Counted from the stretch's first letter, positions 24,325 through 33,022 are shown. The stretch: DNA of 36,533 bases from Anaerolineaceae bacterium 4572_78 (GCA_002084875.1 NBMH01000016.1:1-36533); one strand, 5' to 3'. Translations and numbers: made by a program. The notes: generated by a model not told the origin, from the sequence alone.

Positions 24325-25101
24325 ATGCGAGATTACGAGCTTTTGCTCATAGCACGTCCAAATTTGGACGATGCAAAAGTATCCGATTTGATTCAGGGTG
24401 TTACCCAATTAATTAAAGACCATGGTGGGTCAATTTACACCACCAACCTTTGGGGACGACGTAAATTAGCTTACCAGATTGATAAACAATCTGAAGCGAT
24501 TTATATCTTACTTAAAATAAGCGTTGTACCCACTGCCCTTAGTGAGATTGAATTTAGTCTCAAGATAGATGAAAGTCTATTACGCTACATGTTAGTCAGA
24601 GATGAAGATGTTCGCAAACCACGCCGAATAAAACCATCAGAAACTGAAGAACCTGATTTGAGTGTAGAAGAAACAGAAATACAATCAGATTTGGAAGTGG
24701 AAATTCATGAAGATGTAGATACTCACGAAGATGTAGATACTGAAGAAAAAGTTGATACAGAAGAATCATCAGTGGTAGTCGCAACAGATGATGACGATGA
24801 GTCAAAAGAAGGAAAAGAAGATGTAGTAGAGGAAGAACCACCGAGTGAAACTCATGTAGAAGTTGAAGAAGTGGTTACTCAAAACGACTTACCTGTTGAG
24901 ATTTCTTTATCTCCTCATGAAGAAATCAGTGATATACTAGAAGAATCAAATGAAAAGGATGTTTCACCTGAAGAAAGTGTTTTATCTGAAAAAGGTGTTG
25001 TCCCTGAGGAGGATGTTTCGTCTGAAAAAGGTGTTTCACTTGACAAAGATGTTTTGTCTGAAAAAGAGAAACCTATCTCTCAGCCTGAACAAACAACTTA
25101 A
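24325..25101 (+). CDS. rpsF: Ribosomal protein bS6 with a long acidic C-terminal extension
   Basis: Residues 1-95 are bS6: MRDYELLLIARPNLDDAKVS, WGRRKLAYQIDKQSEAIYIL and LLRYMLVR. It binds the 16S rRNA central domain together with bS18. bS6 is normally about 95-135 residues, while this protein has 258. The extra ~155 residues are very acidic and repetitive, with copies of EDVDTHEDVDTEEKVDTEE and of EKGVxPEEDVSSEKGVS, and are likely disordered. A good ribosome-binding site (AAAGGAAG) precedes the ATG. rpsR follows after 96 bp; the ssb gene usually found between them is absent. The tail resembles, in charge only, the poly-Glu tail added to S6 in enterobacteria. Confidence 0.93.
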   Translation: MRDYELLLIARPNLDDAKVSDLIQGVTQLIKDHGGSIYTTNLWGRRKLAYQIDKQSEAIYILLKISVVPTALSEIEFSLKIDESLLRYMLVRDEDVRKPRRIKPSETEEPDLSVEETEIQSDLEVEIHEDVDTHEDVDTEEKVDTEESSVVVATDDDDESKEGKEDVVEEEPPSETHVEVEEVVTQNDLPVEISLSPHEEISDILEESNEKDVSPEESVLSEKGVVPEEDVSSEKGVSLDKDVLSEKEKPISQPEQTT

Positions 25102-25197
25102 GTAGATGTGGTTTCCTTAACCGCACAAAATATTTTCGATTTGACTTAATCAAACACAGACAAAATGTCCGTGCTACAAATACATAGAGGTTTATTC

Positions 25198-25440
25198 ATG
25201 AGACGACGTAAAAAAGTTTGCTATTTCTGTACAGGTAACATCAAAAAAATTGATTGGAAAAAAGTCGATTTTCTAAAACGTTACGTGATGGATAACGGTA
25301 CAATCCGTCCGCGACAAAAAACAGGTACCTGTGCAAAACATCAACGCCAGTTAGCAACAGCAATTAAACGAGCTAGATACGTTGCTTTATTGCCGTATAC
25401 AACTGCTCATGCTCGGTTTTCTGGTTTTGGAAACAGATAA
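25198..25440 (+). CDS. rpsR: Ribosomal protein bS18, zinc-ribbon (C+) type
   Basis: [47 protein letters not shown] and ALLPYT are diagnostic for bS18, which pairs with bS6 on the small subunit. CxxC near residue 8 and CxxxH near residue 43 form a possible zinc site of the C+ type. ATG 25198 gives the usual 80 residues, with AGAGG before it; a start at 25165 would add eleven unrelated residues. A clear terminator follows at 25535-25574. Confidence 0.95.
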   Translation: MRRRKKVCYFCTGNIKKIDWKKVDFLKRYVMDNGTIRPRQKTGTCAKHQRQLATAIKRARYVALLPYTTAHARFSGFGNR

Positions 25441-25534
25441 ATAATATTGAGATTCAAACCACAAAACGTAGATGCGGTTACTTACTGCACAGTTTGTCTT
25501 GAACTTCGATATGTACCAAGTTTTAATATTTACA

Positions 25535-25574
25535 ACGCAGGTAGCTCTAGTAATAGTTGCCTGCGTCTTTTTTT
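25535..25574 (+). terminator. Rho-independent terminator after rpsR
   Basis: Stem acgcagg (25535-25541) pairs with cctgcgt (25560-25566) around a ~18-nt loop, followed by c and seven Ts. It closes the rpsF-rpsR transcript and separates it from the isomerase gene. Confidence 0.8.
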
Positions 25575-25610
25575 AGTTTTTATCATGTCAAAATATAAAA
25601 AGAGGCACGA

Positions 25611-26879
25611 ATGGCAAAAAGAAAACCTGAACAACCACAACAATCTAAACAACCTATTCAAACTAAACGCCGTATAGCTCGCTTTCAAAGAGATGAAAAA
25701 GAAAAGCAAAAGGCCACCTACATTTTAGGTGCAGTGCTTGCACTTGTCGTTATAGTATTACTAGGTGGTCTAACCTATACATTTCTCATTGAACCCAATC
25801 GGGAAGTAGCACAGATAGGAGAGACAACAATTACCTTACAAGATTATCAAAATCGGGTTCGGTATGAACGCTATTTGCTTGATGAGCAGATGCTACTCCT
25901 TCAAAGTCAATTTCAACAATTTATGCCGTCTTTGGGAGACCAACCTGAACTCAAAAGTCAGTTTGAACAACAATTTCAATACCAACTTAGTCAACTGCAA
26001 AGCATGCGACTCAGTACAGATATTTCAGCCCTTGATAGTTTAATAGAAGAAGAAATTATTATTCGAGAATCGGCTCAAAGAGAAATCACTGTTTCAGACG
26101 AAGAAATCACACAGGCATACAATGGAATAGCTGTTGCTCGGAAGGGAGGATATACTGAATCACAAGCTGAAGAAACAGTTACTGCTCGTAAAAATGCTAC
26201 CGCTACAGCCGAGCAGTTTCCTCCTACGCCAACAATAACTGGAACAGAAATTTTGACCCCGACTCCCATTCTCCCTACCCCCACGATTAACACGCTTGAA
26301 GGGGAAAGTTTAGATGAAGCACTTACTGAATGGGAAAATACCATGCGTGAAAATACCTCCATGACTCCTGCCGATTTGCGAAAAATTGTATCACGTCAGC
26401 TAATGCGGAATAAATTGAGTGACTCAATGGGTGAAGAAATTGATACTACCAAACTCCAAGCCCATGCCCGCCATATCCTAGTTGATACAGAAGACGAGGT
26501 CTTTACTGTAACACAACGATTGGCAAACGGAGACGATTTTGCTTCAGTTGCTATGGAATTTTCAAAGGACCCAGGAAGTGCTCAAGATGGTGGTGATTTA
26601 GGCTGGTTTACAAAGGGAACAATGGTAGAAGAGTTTGACAATGTTGCATTTAGTTTACCCGTTGGTGAGATAAGCGAACCTGTACAAAGCGAGTTTGGTT
26701 TTCATATTATTGAAGTGATTGCCAGAGAAGAACGTCCTTTAGAAGGCTCTGATTTAGATAGAGAAAAAATCAATATCTTTAACAATTGGTTGTTAGAGGA
26801 ATCTGCTCATGCAGTTAAAAGTTGGGACCCGCGTGACGCTCCTCCAGAAGCAACACCATCATTCCCACAATCGCAATAA
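25611..26879 (+). CDS. Membrane-anchored PpiC/SurA-like peptidyl-prolyl isomerase
   Basis: A basic N-terminus and one membrane helix (about 34-58, ILGAVLALVVIVLLGGLTY) anchor it. A SurA_N-like helical part follows, interrupted at about 200-225 by a Pro/Thr linker (FPPTPTITGTEILTPTPILP). The parvulin domain lies at about 285-375 (ARHILVDTEDE, DFASVAMEFSKDPGSAQDGG, DLGWFTKGTMVEEFD, SEFGFHIIEVI), which is the standard rotamase core. It should fold or chaperone exported proteins, in the place of rplI in the usual rpsF-rpsR-rplI order. AGAGG precedes the ATG. The 422-residue length is normal for PrsA/SurA-like proteins. The insertion in the chaperone part is unusual. Confidence 0.9.
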   Translation: MAKRKPEQPQQSKQPIQTKRRIARFQRDEKEKQKATYILGAVLALVVIVLLGGLTYTFLIEPNREVAQIGETTITLQDYQNRVRYERYLLDEQMLLLQSQFQQFMPSLGDQPELKSQFEQQFQYQLSQLQSMRLSTDISALDSLIEEEIIIRESAQREITVSDEEITQAYNGIAVARKGGYTESQAEETVTARKNATATAEQFPPTPTITGTEILTPTPILPTPTINTLEGESLDEALTEWENTMRENTSMTPADLRKIVSRQLMRNKLSDSMGEEIDTTKLQAHARHILVDTEDEVFTVTQRLANGDDFASVAMEFSKDPGSAQDGGDLGWFTKGTMVEEFDNVAFSLPVGEISEPVQSEFGFHIIEVIAREERPLEGSDLDREKINIFNNWLLEESAHAVKSWDPRDAPPEATPSFPQSQ

Positions 26880-26905
26880 GTTTTACGAACTGTTATCGAA
26901 GTTAT

Positions 26906-26935
26906 TGGAACGTCAAAGCTAGCTTTGATGTTCCA
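26906..26935. repeat. Family B-like palindrome between convergent genes
   Basis: tggaacgtcaaagct / agctttgatgttcca is a 30-bp palindrome with one mismatched pair. Its centre (26920/26921) is exactly where the minus-strand stop TAG (26921-26919) lies. It may serve as terminator for both convergent genes. Confidence 0.85.
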
Positions 26936-27641
26936 GTTCTTTCATGCCTTTGATTATCTCCAATTCATCCAGACTATCCTCTAACATCCGTACCTGTTCG
27001 GTTACATCTGTAGTTAAAGCATGATAATCAGACACATCGTAGGTCGATTGTTGGGTTAATAATTGGGTGTAAATCATGCCCAATGATGACAACGTATTTT
27101 CAAGTTGTATCTCAACCTGTTTGATATTGCTCTGCAATTTTTCTAAAGAAGCAAGTTGTTGGCGGCGTGTATGTAACGTGTGCTGGAGTTGCTGACGAAT
27201 AGCACCATTGCTTTCATTCTGATAACGCATCTCTAAATCGGTGATAGATTTCGGAACGTTTTGTAAATCGCGTTGAATTACTTGATTATACCTTAAATTT
27301 TCGACCCGTTTCGTCAAAGCCTGAATGGTATTTATCCATTGGTCAATGTGCTGACCAAGTAATTTAGACTCAGGGAAATCTTTCCGTTGGGAAAGTACCA
27401 TTCCTATTTGGCGATGATAGACATAAGCCTGTTTCAAATAATTGCTACTTGCAGATGAATTTGCAATTAGATTTGCCTGGGCAATAAACCATGTTCCGCC
27501 ACCAATAAGAATTATGATGCCCAAAAATGCCAATATCAAACCAACGATAGATTTGATGAAATAGGCGGAAACAAACAAAACAATTACAATCACCAAGTAT
27601 ATAAAAAACTGTTTCATAAAATTGTGCCATTTTGCCAACAT
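26919..27641 (-). CDS. Membrane-anchored coiled-coil protein of unknown function
   Basis: Two hydrophobic segments near the N-terminus (about 12-28 and 32-53, FIYLVIVIVLFVSAYFI and GLILAFLGIIILIGGGTW) are followed by ~180 residues rich in Gln, Leu and Glu that look like long helices (QALTKRVENLRYNQVIQRDL, RRQQLASLEKLQSNIKQVE). No family is recognised. The last four residues (EHQS) and the stop come from a repeat palindrome. The start could be ATG 27641 or 27617 (MKQFF). It is upstream of nothing on its strand except the convergent isomerase gene. A role in envelope organisation is possible, but nothing shows it. Confidence 0.6.
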   Translation of the reverse strand: MLAKWHNFMKQFFIYLVIVIVLFVSAYFIKSIVGLILAFLGIIILIGGGTWFIAQANLIANSSASSNYLKQAYVYHRQIGMVLSQRKDFPESKLLGQHIDQWINTIQALTKRVENLRYNQVIQRDLQNVPKSITDLEMRYQNESNGAIRQQLQHTLHTRRQQLASLEKLQSNIKQVEIQLENTLSSLGMIYTQLLTQQSTYDVSDYHALTTDVTEQVRMLEDSLDELEIIKGMKELEHQS

Positions 27642-27701
27642 ATATTACCACCATTACTCAAATCGCATGATTTTGCTTTTCATTACTAAAAAATCATTCC
27701 A

Positions 27702-29510
27702 TTAGACAATCCCTTCACGTTTCACCTCCTGCCATACCAATCTATCATACCCCACAGAGACAACAGTGTAAGTTCGTAGCCGCAGATATCCAGTGCCATA
27801 GACCTGAGTCAATGTTGTACGATAGCTGGTTAACTGTTTTTTAGCCTCTGCCAACCTCGCTTTGACGGATTCTAGGGATAGCAGTTCCTGTTGACTCATC
27901 CCTTTGACCTGCTCGCCAGTTAGGTTATTTTTGCCCAACGGCACATACTTGAACTCTATCAGAAAATCTAATAACTGAAACTTACGCGAGTCAGGACGAA
28001 CCAGCATAATTAAATCGCCATATTTTCGTTGTAGGGCGGGTTCAGAATCCATAATATAAACCGTATCATTGAACAACAAAGTCAGAAACAGGGTTTTGAA
28101 AGTCAGCTCATTTGTCCAGCGTAAATCTCGATTATCAAATATGGCGAACTGCTTTCGCATTACGTAGTCACATAACGGTTGCATCTCTCCAGTTTGATAA
28201 AAATTTTCGACAATACGGTCTGCTTCCTGTCGACTGAGAAAATCGGGCAGTATCATCTTGTGAATCCGTTCCATATATAATTTGCGAATAACCAGATTGG
28301 GAATACGAAATGTTAATTTATTACTGCTGGTTTGTTCAGTGGTCAAGGTGATAACCCCAAAATAGTAGAGTAGCGAGACCATAAAGGTCTGGTCATGGCG
28401 TTGTTGAAGCATCTCTTTCAGACCAAACTGGTCTTTTAGCTGGAAGATGGTCAGCGGGTTTGCCTCATTCAATGCTTGCTCAACTACCTGTTTGCCTTGT
28501 GGAAGTTGGGCAATGTAAGCAATTTTGTTGCTATCCATGCTCAAATTGGAGTCGAGTATTTGGCGAGGATAATGACAATTTTGTACGAGGTAATCTAGGA
28601 AATAAAGTGCCAAGGTAGAATTGTATAGGTTGGGTTTTGCCTCATAATAAAAACTATAGCCATCATAAAAAGTACGCATGATGGTCAAGGCTTCCTGCAT
28701 TTTTTCAGGGGGCAATTGGCATTGCTCACCAACCTGCACCATGGCATCAGCTACTTCAGTCTCCCAAAAACCACACAGGTCATTGAATTGAGGCCACAAA
28801 GAAATATTCTTGGCAACATTGAAACCGCTGGTAATGTCACTCATCACTAATGGTGAGACTCCCGTGATGAACAGTCGGTCGATACCTTGACCTTCTAGCC
28901 CTTCTTTAATCACCTTAAAAACGGTTTTTAATATGCCTTCTCCTCTGACCAATTTTTCATATCGTTGTGGACAGCTTGGGTCTCCGCCCATCAGTACTTC
29001 GTTGGCAAAGTTGTCATACTCATCGATGAGAAGGTACAGTTTTAGGTTGGCAGTCTGTGCTGCAGCCAAGACAGACCTTAAGGAACGTAAGGCATCATGT
29101 GGGTCAAGAATGATTTCATAATCTAAAATATTTCGATAACGAGCCTTGAATATCTCAATATAACCGTTTAGTTGGTTATGGAGTGACCTGTGTAAATCCC
29201 GCTCGTCTCCCGAACTGTCTACGCCTGAGAAGTTCCATTTTAGAACCAAATATTGATTGTGCAATGGAGTTGGGTTCTGCCCGATGGCGAGATGCCCAAA
29301 CAACCGTTCAAATTCGTCCTCCTTGCGAATGTCATAGTAATTTTCTAAGATTGACAACCACAGGCTTTTGCCAAAACGGCGTGGGCGTAGGAATAGCAAC
29401 TTCTTGCTCATATCTTCAATCAACCGAATCTTGTCGGTTCGGTCTACAAAGAAATAGTTCTCGGTAATAATACTGTAAAAGTCGGCATCGCCGTAAGGAA
29501 ATTTTATCAT
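27702..29510 (-). CDS. AAA-ATPase-like / PD-(D/E)XK (DUF1703) protein
   Basis: MIKFPYGDADFYSIITENYF, then RTDKIRLIEDMSKKLLFLRP followed by RRFGKSL (the P-loop-like GKS), are the signature of the AAA-ATPase_like family PF09820. LLIDEYDNFANEV gives Walker B, and RLFITGVSPLVMSDITSGFN the sensor region. The C-terminal DUF1703 nuclease-like domain has LLDFLIEFKYVPLGK (ExK). These proteins are often present in many copies per genome in bacteria with expanded repeats; their function is unknown and they lack a mobile signature. ATG 29510 is chosen: GGAGAG stands before it and the family motif starts there, giving 602 residues. It looks intact. Confidence 0.9.
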   Translation of the reverse strand: MIKFPYGDADFYSIITENYFFVDRTDKIRLIEDMSKKLLFLRPRRFGKSLWLSILENYYDIRKEDEFERLFGHLAIGQNPTPLHNQYLVLKWNFSGVDSSGDERDLHRSLHNQLNGYIEIFKARYRNILDYEIILDPHDALRSLRSVLAAAQTANLKLYLLIDEYDNFANEVLMGGDPSCPQRYEKLVRGEGILKTVFKVIKEGLEGQGIDRLFITGVSPLVMSDITSGFNVAKNISLWPQFNDLCGFWETEVADAMVQVGEQCQLPPEKMQEALTIMRTFYDGYSFYYEAKPNLYNSTLALYFLDYLVQNCHYPRQILDSNLSMDSNKIAYIAQLPQGKQVVEQALNEANPLTIFQLKDQFGLKEMLQQRHDQTFMVSLLYYFGVITLTTEQTSSNKLTFRIPNLVIRKLYMERIHKMILPDFLSRQEADRIVENFYQTGEMQPLCDYVMRKQFAIFDNRDLRWTNELTFKTLFLTLLFNDTVYIMDSEPALQRKYGDLIMLVRPDSRKFQLLDFLIEFKYVPLGKNNLTGEQVKGMSQQELLSLESVKARLAEAKKQLTSYRTTLTQVYGTGYLRLRTYTVVSVGYDRLVWQEVKREGIV

Positions 29511-29614
29511 GGTTATCTCTCCATTATAACCACAATATAATAGCATGTTCTAAACAAATTGGCAAATTTAGGACATAAGTTGATGTAATTATTCACTCCC
29601 TCTTGTTGGTAGAT

Positions 29615-29645
29615 ATCCTCCCATGGGAGGGGCTAGGGGTTGGGA
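29615..29645. repeat. Family D repeat
   Basis: tcctcccatgggaggggcta then ggggttggga. The centre is palindromic. It follows the promoter side of the DUF1703 gene. Confidence 0.6.
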
Positions 29646-29660
29646 TGTTCAATGCTAGCT

Positions 29661-29684
29661 GTAGGGGCGTATGTCCATACACAC
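29661..29684. repeat. Palindromic repeat family C, decayed
   Basis: gtaggggcgtatgtccatac then acac, matching the intact copies at 3958 and 13160 except for one centre base and the degraded right arm. Confidence 0.75.
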
Positions 29685-29995
29685 TAATTGCATGCAAAAG
29701 ATAAATCTTTTCATTACTTAGACAAATCATTAAAAAAAATTATTCTTGATATATTATCAAATATTATCAAAAATTGATAAATAACTATTAGAGTAATTTT
29801 GCTAATATACAATTCCATGTTAGAATGGTGACGATTTGTATATTTTAGTGTTTTTTTGTTTGAAAACTACCTAGTGTGTTAGTTGGTAAATTTAAAATGA
29901 TTGGAGGTTAATTAATGAACTGAATTTTGTTGTAGGTCTTTATAGTTTAACATTTTTAATTAGAAGTTCTATTTTAGTAAGGAGATAAAAACCGA

Positions 29996-32911
29996 ATGAA
30001 ACGATTTCTTTTTAATGTATCTACAATAGTTTTGATAACTATTCTCTTTAGTATAACGACGGTCACTGCTGATAGAGGTGATGTGCTGAATATCGAAGAA
30101 GTTGAACCGCAATCCATTCATGAAGTTACAGGTGAAATTTCTAAGCAATCAACTCAAAGTGATAATGTTTCTGCTTATACACAAGCAGAAACGACTTCTT
30201 CTATGAATGCTCCCTTACCTGTCCCAATATCGATACCGTCGCAGGTAGGAAGTAGTTCTAATGATCCCGACCATCTTAAAGATGGTCTGAGCAAAGGGGT
30301 ATTAAAACCAGGTGAGGAATATTGGTATAAGTTTGATACTGTTCTTCCCAGTGGTAGTGGGTTTAAACCTGCCACACTTTCTTTGTTCTATACCCCTGAT
30401 GATAACATATACCAACGCATTTCAATGGATATTTATGAAAAAAATGAGCAGGCTGGTAGCTTGAACCAACTTGGAACAGGGGGACGTTCTGAACTGGATA
30501 GTGACCCTAACACAGGTAGTAGGTTATGGAGTGGTCAGTTAATGCACAATCAGCCCGTTTATGTTCAGATTAAAAATGGGTCTGATGTGCAAATTCATTA
30601 CTATTTGTTCCACACTGCTACTGACCCGATTCAAAATCCTGAATTAGGTGAGAAGCCTCCCGCAGCAGTAGCACCTGCTCCCGTAACACCTGGAGAAATT
30701 GGAAGTAGCACCACTAACCCTGAACACATGAAAAAAGGGCTTAATAAAACCAAGTTGAAACCAGGTGAGGAATATTGGTTTAAGTTTGATACTGTTCTTC
30801 CCGATGGTAGTGGGTCTAAACCTGCCACACTTTCTTTGTTCTATACCCCTGATGATAACATATACCAACGCATTTCAATGGATATTTATGAAAAGGATGA
30901 GGTTAGGGGTACATTGAAACAGTTTGGAGAAGGGTCACGCCATGAGCTAGATAGTGACCATCACACTGGTACTAGGTTATGGAGTGGTCGGCTCATGCAC
31001 AACTTGCCTGTTTATGTCAAAGTAAAAAACGGGGCTGATGTGCAAATTGATGTTTGGCTATTCTACACTGATAACGAACCTGTTCAAAATGCTGAATTAG
31101 GTGAGAAACAACAGTCTGTAGCAACGCCCGAACCACTTGGAGGTATCGGTAGTAGCACAGCTAACCCTGATCACTTGAAAATGGGGCTTAATCAAGGCAA
31201 ATTGAAACCAGGTGATGGATATTGGTATAAGATTGACACAATTATTCCTGGTGGTGTAGGATTTAAAGCATCTACTCTTTCATTATTCTATACTCCAGAT
31301 GATAGTGTATACCAACGTGTCTCAGTAAATATTTATGAAAAAAATGAAAAAACAGGTAACTTGAGACAGTTTGGTGCATGTTCTCGTTTTGATTTGGATG
31401 ATGACTACAACACCGGTACTAGATTATGGAGTGGTTGGCTCATGTACAATCTGCCTGTTTATGTTTATATAAGCAACGGGACAGATGAAGAAATTGATTA
31501 CTATTTGTATCAAACTGCTACAACCCCAGTTCAAAATCCTGAATTAGGTGAAAAATCTGCTCCACCTCCACCTACACCTCCTGGTGGTGTAGGAAGTAGT
31601 ACCAATAATCCTGATAATACACAGTCACTTAACAGAGGTGTATTGGAACCAGGTGAAGGGTATTGGTACAAGATAGATACCGTAACTGGTGTTAGTAAGG
31701 GGGAATTCAAACGTGCCACTCTTACTCTGTTCTATACACCAGATGACAATATATATCAACGCATTTCATTTGACCTTTATGAGAAAGACGAACGGAGAAG
31801 ATCCTTAAAACAATTTGGTGCTGGGGGGCGTATTGAATTGGATGATGACCCCAACACTGGTTCTAGGTTATGGAGCGGTTGGCTGATGCAAAATCTACCT
31901 GTTTATGTCTATGTGAAAAATGGGTCAGATAAAAGAATTGATTTCTGGTTATACCAAACTGCTACAAACCCGATTCAAAATCCTGAATTAGGCGAAAAAA
32001 CACCTCCACCGCCTCCTGCACCTCCTGGTGGCATAGGAAGTAGCACCAATAACCCTGACAATACACAATCACTTAATAAAGGTAAGCTAAAACCTGGTGA
32101 AGGGTATTGGTACAAGATGGATACCGTAACTGGTGTTAGTAAGGGCGAATTCAAACGTGCTACTCTTACTCTGTTTTATACACCAGATGATAATATATAT
32201 CAACGCATTTCATTTGACCTTTATGAGAAAGACGAACGAAGAGGTTCCTTAAGACAGTTTGGAGCAGGGGGGCGTAATGAATTGGATGATGACCCCAACA
32301 CTGGTTCTAGATTGTGGAGCGGTTGGCTGATGCAAAATCTACCCGTTTATGTCTATGTGAAAAATGGGTCGGATAAGGAAATTGATTATTGGCTGTATCA
32401 AACTGGTACAAATCCCATTCAAAATCCTGAACTAGGTGAAAAGACAGTTTCAACTTCTCCTCCTGCACCTCTTGGTGGAGTAGGAAGTAGTACCAATAAT
32501 CCTGACCATTTACAATCACTTAACATGGGGATATTGAAACCAGGTGATGGATATTGGTATAAAATTGACACTGTAACCAACTCTAGTATTGGAGAGTTTG
32601 AACGTGCCACTCTTACTTTGTTTTATACACCAGATGACAATGTATACCAACGCATTTCATTTAATTTGTATGAGAAAGACGAATTGAGAGGCTCCTTAAG
32701 ACAATTTGGAGCAGGTGGGCGTATTGAATTGGATGATAACCACGAAACAGGTTCCAGATTATGGAGCGGTTGGTTCGTGCACAATCTGCCCGTTTATGTC
32801 TATGTGCAAAATGGGTCAGATGAAGAAATTCATTACTATTTGTACCACACTGTAACGAACCCGATTCAAAATCCCGAATTAGGTGAAGCAACAGGATACA
32901 TTGCTTATTAA
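29996..32911 (+). CDS. Secreted protein of six tandem ~148-residue repeats
   Basis: A signal peptide (MKRFLFNVSTIVLITILFSI, cut after about residue 25) precedes an 84-residue Ser/Thr/Gln-rich head and six repeats starting at residues 85, 236, 385, 533, 681 and 830. Each repeat opens with GSS(T/S)NNPD, contains LKPGEGYWYKxDTV, TLSLFYTPDDNIYQRIS, YEKDE, LDDDPNTGSRLWSGWLM and PVYVYVKNGSD, and ends with NPIQNPELGE, with a short Pro linker between. The pattern of beta strands recalls pre-peptidase C-terminal (PPC)-like sandwiches, but I do not recognise the family. No membrane anchor or sorting signal is seen at the C-terminus. AAGGAG precedes the ATG and a hairpin terminator follows at 32945. It is probably a surface or matrix protein. 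Confidence 0.85.
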   Translation: MKRFLFNVSTIVLITILFSITTVTADRGDVLNIEEVEPQSIHEVTGEISKQSTQSDNVSAYTQAETTSSMNAPLPVPISIPSQVGSSSNDPDHLKDGLSKGVLKPGEEYWYKFDTVLPSGSGFKPATLSLFYTPDDNIYQRISMDIYEKNEQAGSLNQLGTGGRSELDSDPNTGSRLWSGQLMHNQPVYVQIKNGSDVQIHYYLFHTATDPIQNPELGEKPPAAVAPAPVTPGEIGSSTTNPEHMKKGLNKTKLKPGEEYWFKFDTVLPDGSGSKPATLSLFYTPDDNIYQRISMDIYEKDEVRGTLKQFGEGSRHELDSDHHTGTRLWSGRLMHNLPVYVKVKNGADVQIDVWLFYTDNEPVQNAELGEKQQSVATPEPLGGIGSSTANPDHLKMGLNQGKLKPGDGYWYKIDTIIPGGVGFKASTLSLFYTPDDSVYQRVSVNIYEKNEKTGNLRQFGACSRFDLDDDYNTGTRLWSGWLMYNLPVYVYISNGTDEEIDYYLYQTATTPVQNPELGEKSAPPPPTPPGGVGSSTNNPDNTQSLNRGVLEPGEGYWYKIDTVTGVSKGEFKRATLTLFYTPDDNIYQRISFDLYEKDERRRSLKQFGAGGRIELDDDPNTGSRLWSGWLMQNLPVYVYVKNGSDKRIDFWLYQTATNPIQNPELGEKTPPPPPAPPGGIGSSTNNPDNTQSLNKGKLKPGEGYWYKMDTVTGVSKGEFKRATLTLFYTPDDNIYQRISFDLYEKDERRGSLRQFGAGGRNELDDDPNTGSRLWSGWLMQNLPVYVYVKNGSDKEIDYWLYQTGTNPIQNPELGEKTVSTSPPAPLGGVGSSTNNPDHLQSLNMGILKPGDGYWYKIDTVTNSSIGEFERATLTLFYTPDDNVYQRISFNLYEKDELRGSLRQFGAGGRIELDDNHETGSRLWSGWFVHNLPVYVYVQNGSDEEIHYYLYHTVTNPIQNPELGEATGYIAY
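30248..32911 (+). repeat. Six-fold intragenic tandem repeat
   Basis: Units start at 30248, 30701, 31148, 31592, 32036 and 32483, with spacings of 453, 447, 444, 444 and 447 bp. Units 4 and 5 are nearly identical in DNA, including synonymous sites around agtaagggNgaattcaaacg, while units 1-3 differ more. This suggests a recent duplication of one unit. Confidence 0.9.
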
Positions 32912-32944
32912 GTAGTGTTCTTTTTTGTACTCACATAACACAAG

Positions 32945-32976
32945 GAGGTGCTATTTTGATGTAGCATCTCTTTTTA
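32945..32976 (+). terminator. Rho-independent terminator after the six-repeat gene
   Basis: gaggtgcta (32945-32953) pairs with tagcatctc (32962-32970) around an 8-nt loop, then ttttt. The left arm also contains a perfect AAGGAGGTG, placed before ATG-TAG (32959-32964), a start-stop pair inside the loop. Confidence 0.7.
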
Positions 32977-33022
32977 TCTAATAGAACATCAAAGCAAGAT
33001 TTGACCCACTATTTTGAAAAGC

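Larger units (their letters stand above)
29547..29995. other. 449-bp AT-rich intergenic region with decayed repeats
   Basis: No gene seen. It holds a family D element (29615-29645, with cccatggg as centre) and a decayed family C element (29661-29684). The AT-rich stretch 29700-29830 has tandem-like atattatcaaa copies at 29749-29770. AAGGAG at 29979-29984 serves the next gene. Confidence 0.6.

Noticed and set aside
30248-32911. CRISPR or satellite DNA
   Set aside because: The period is ~445 bp and in frame over the full length; it is a protein repeat.
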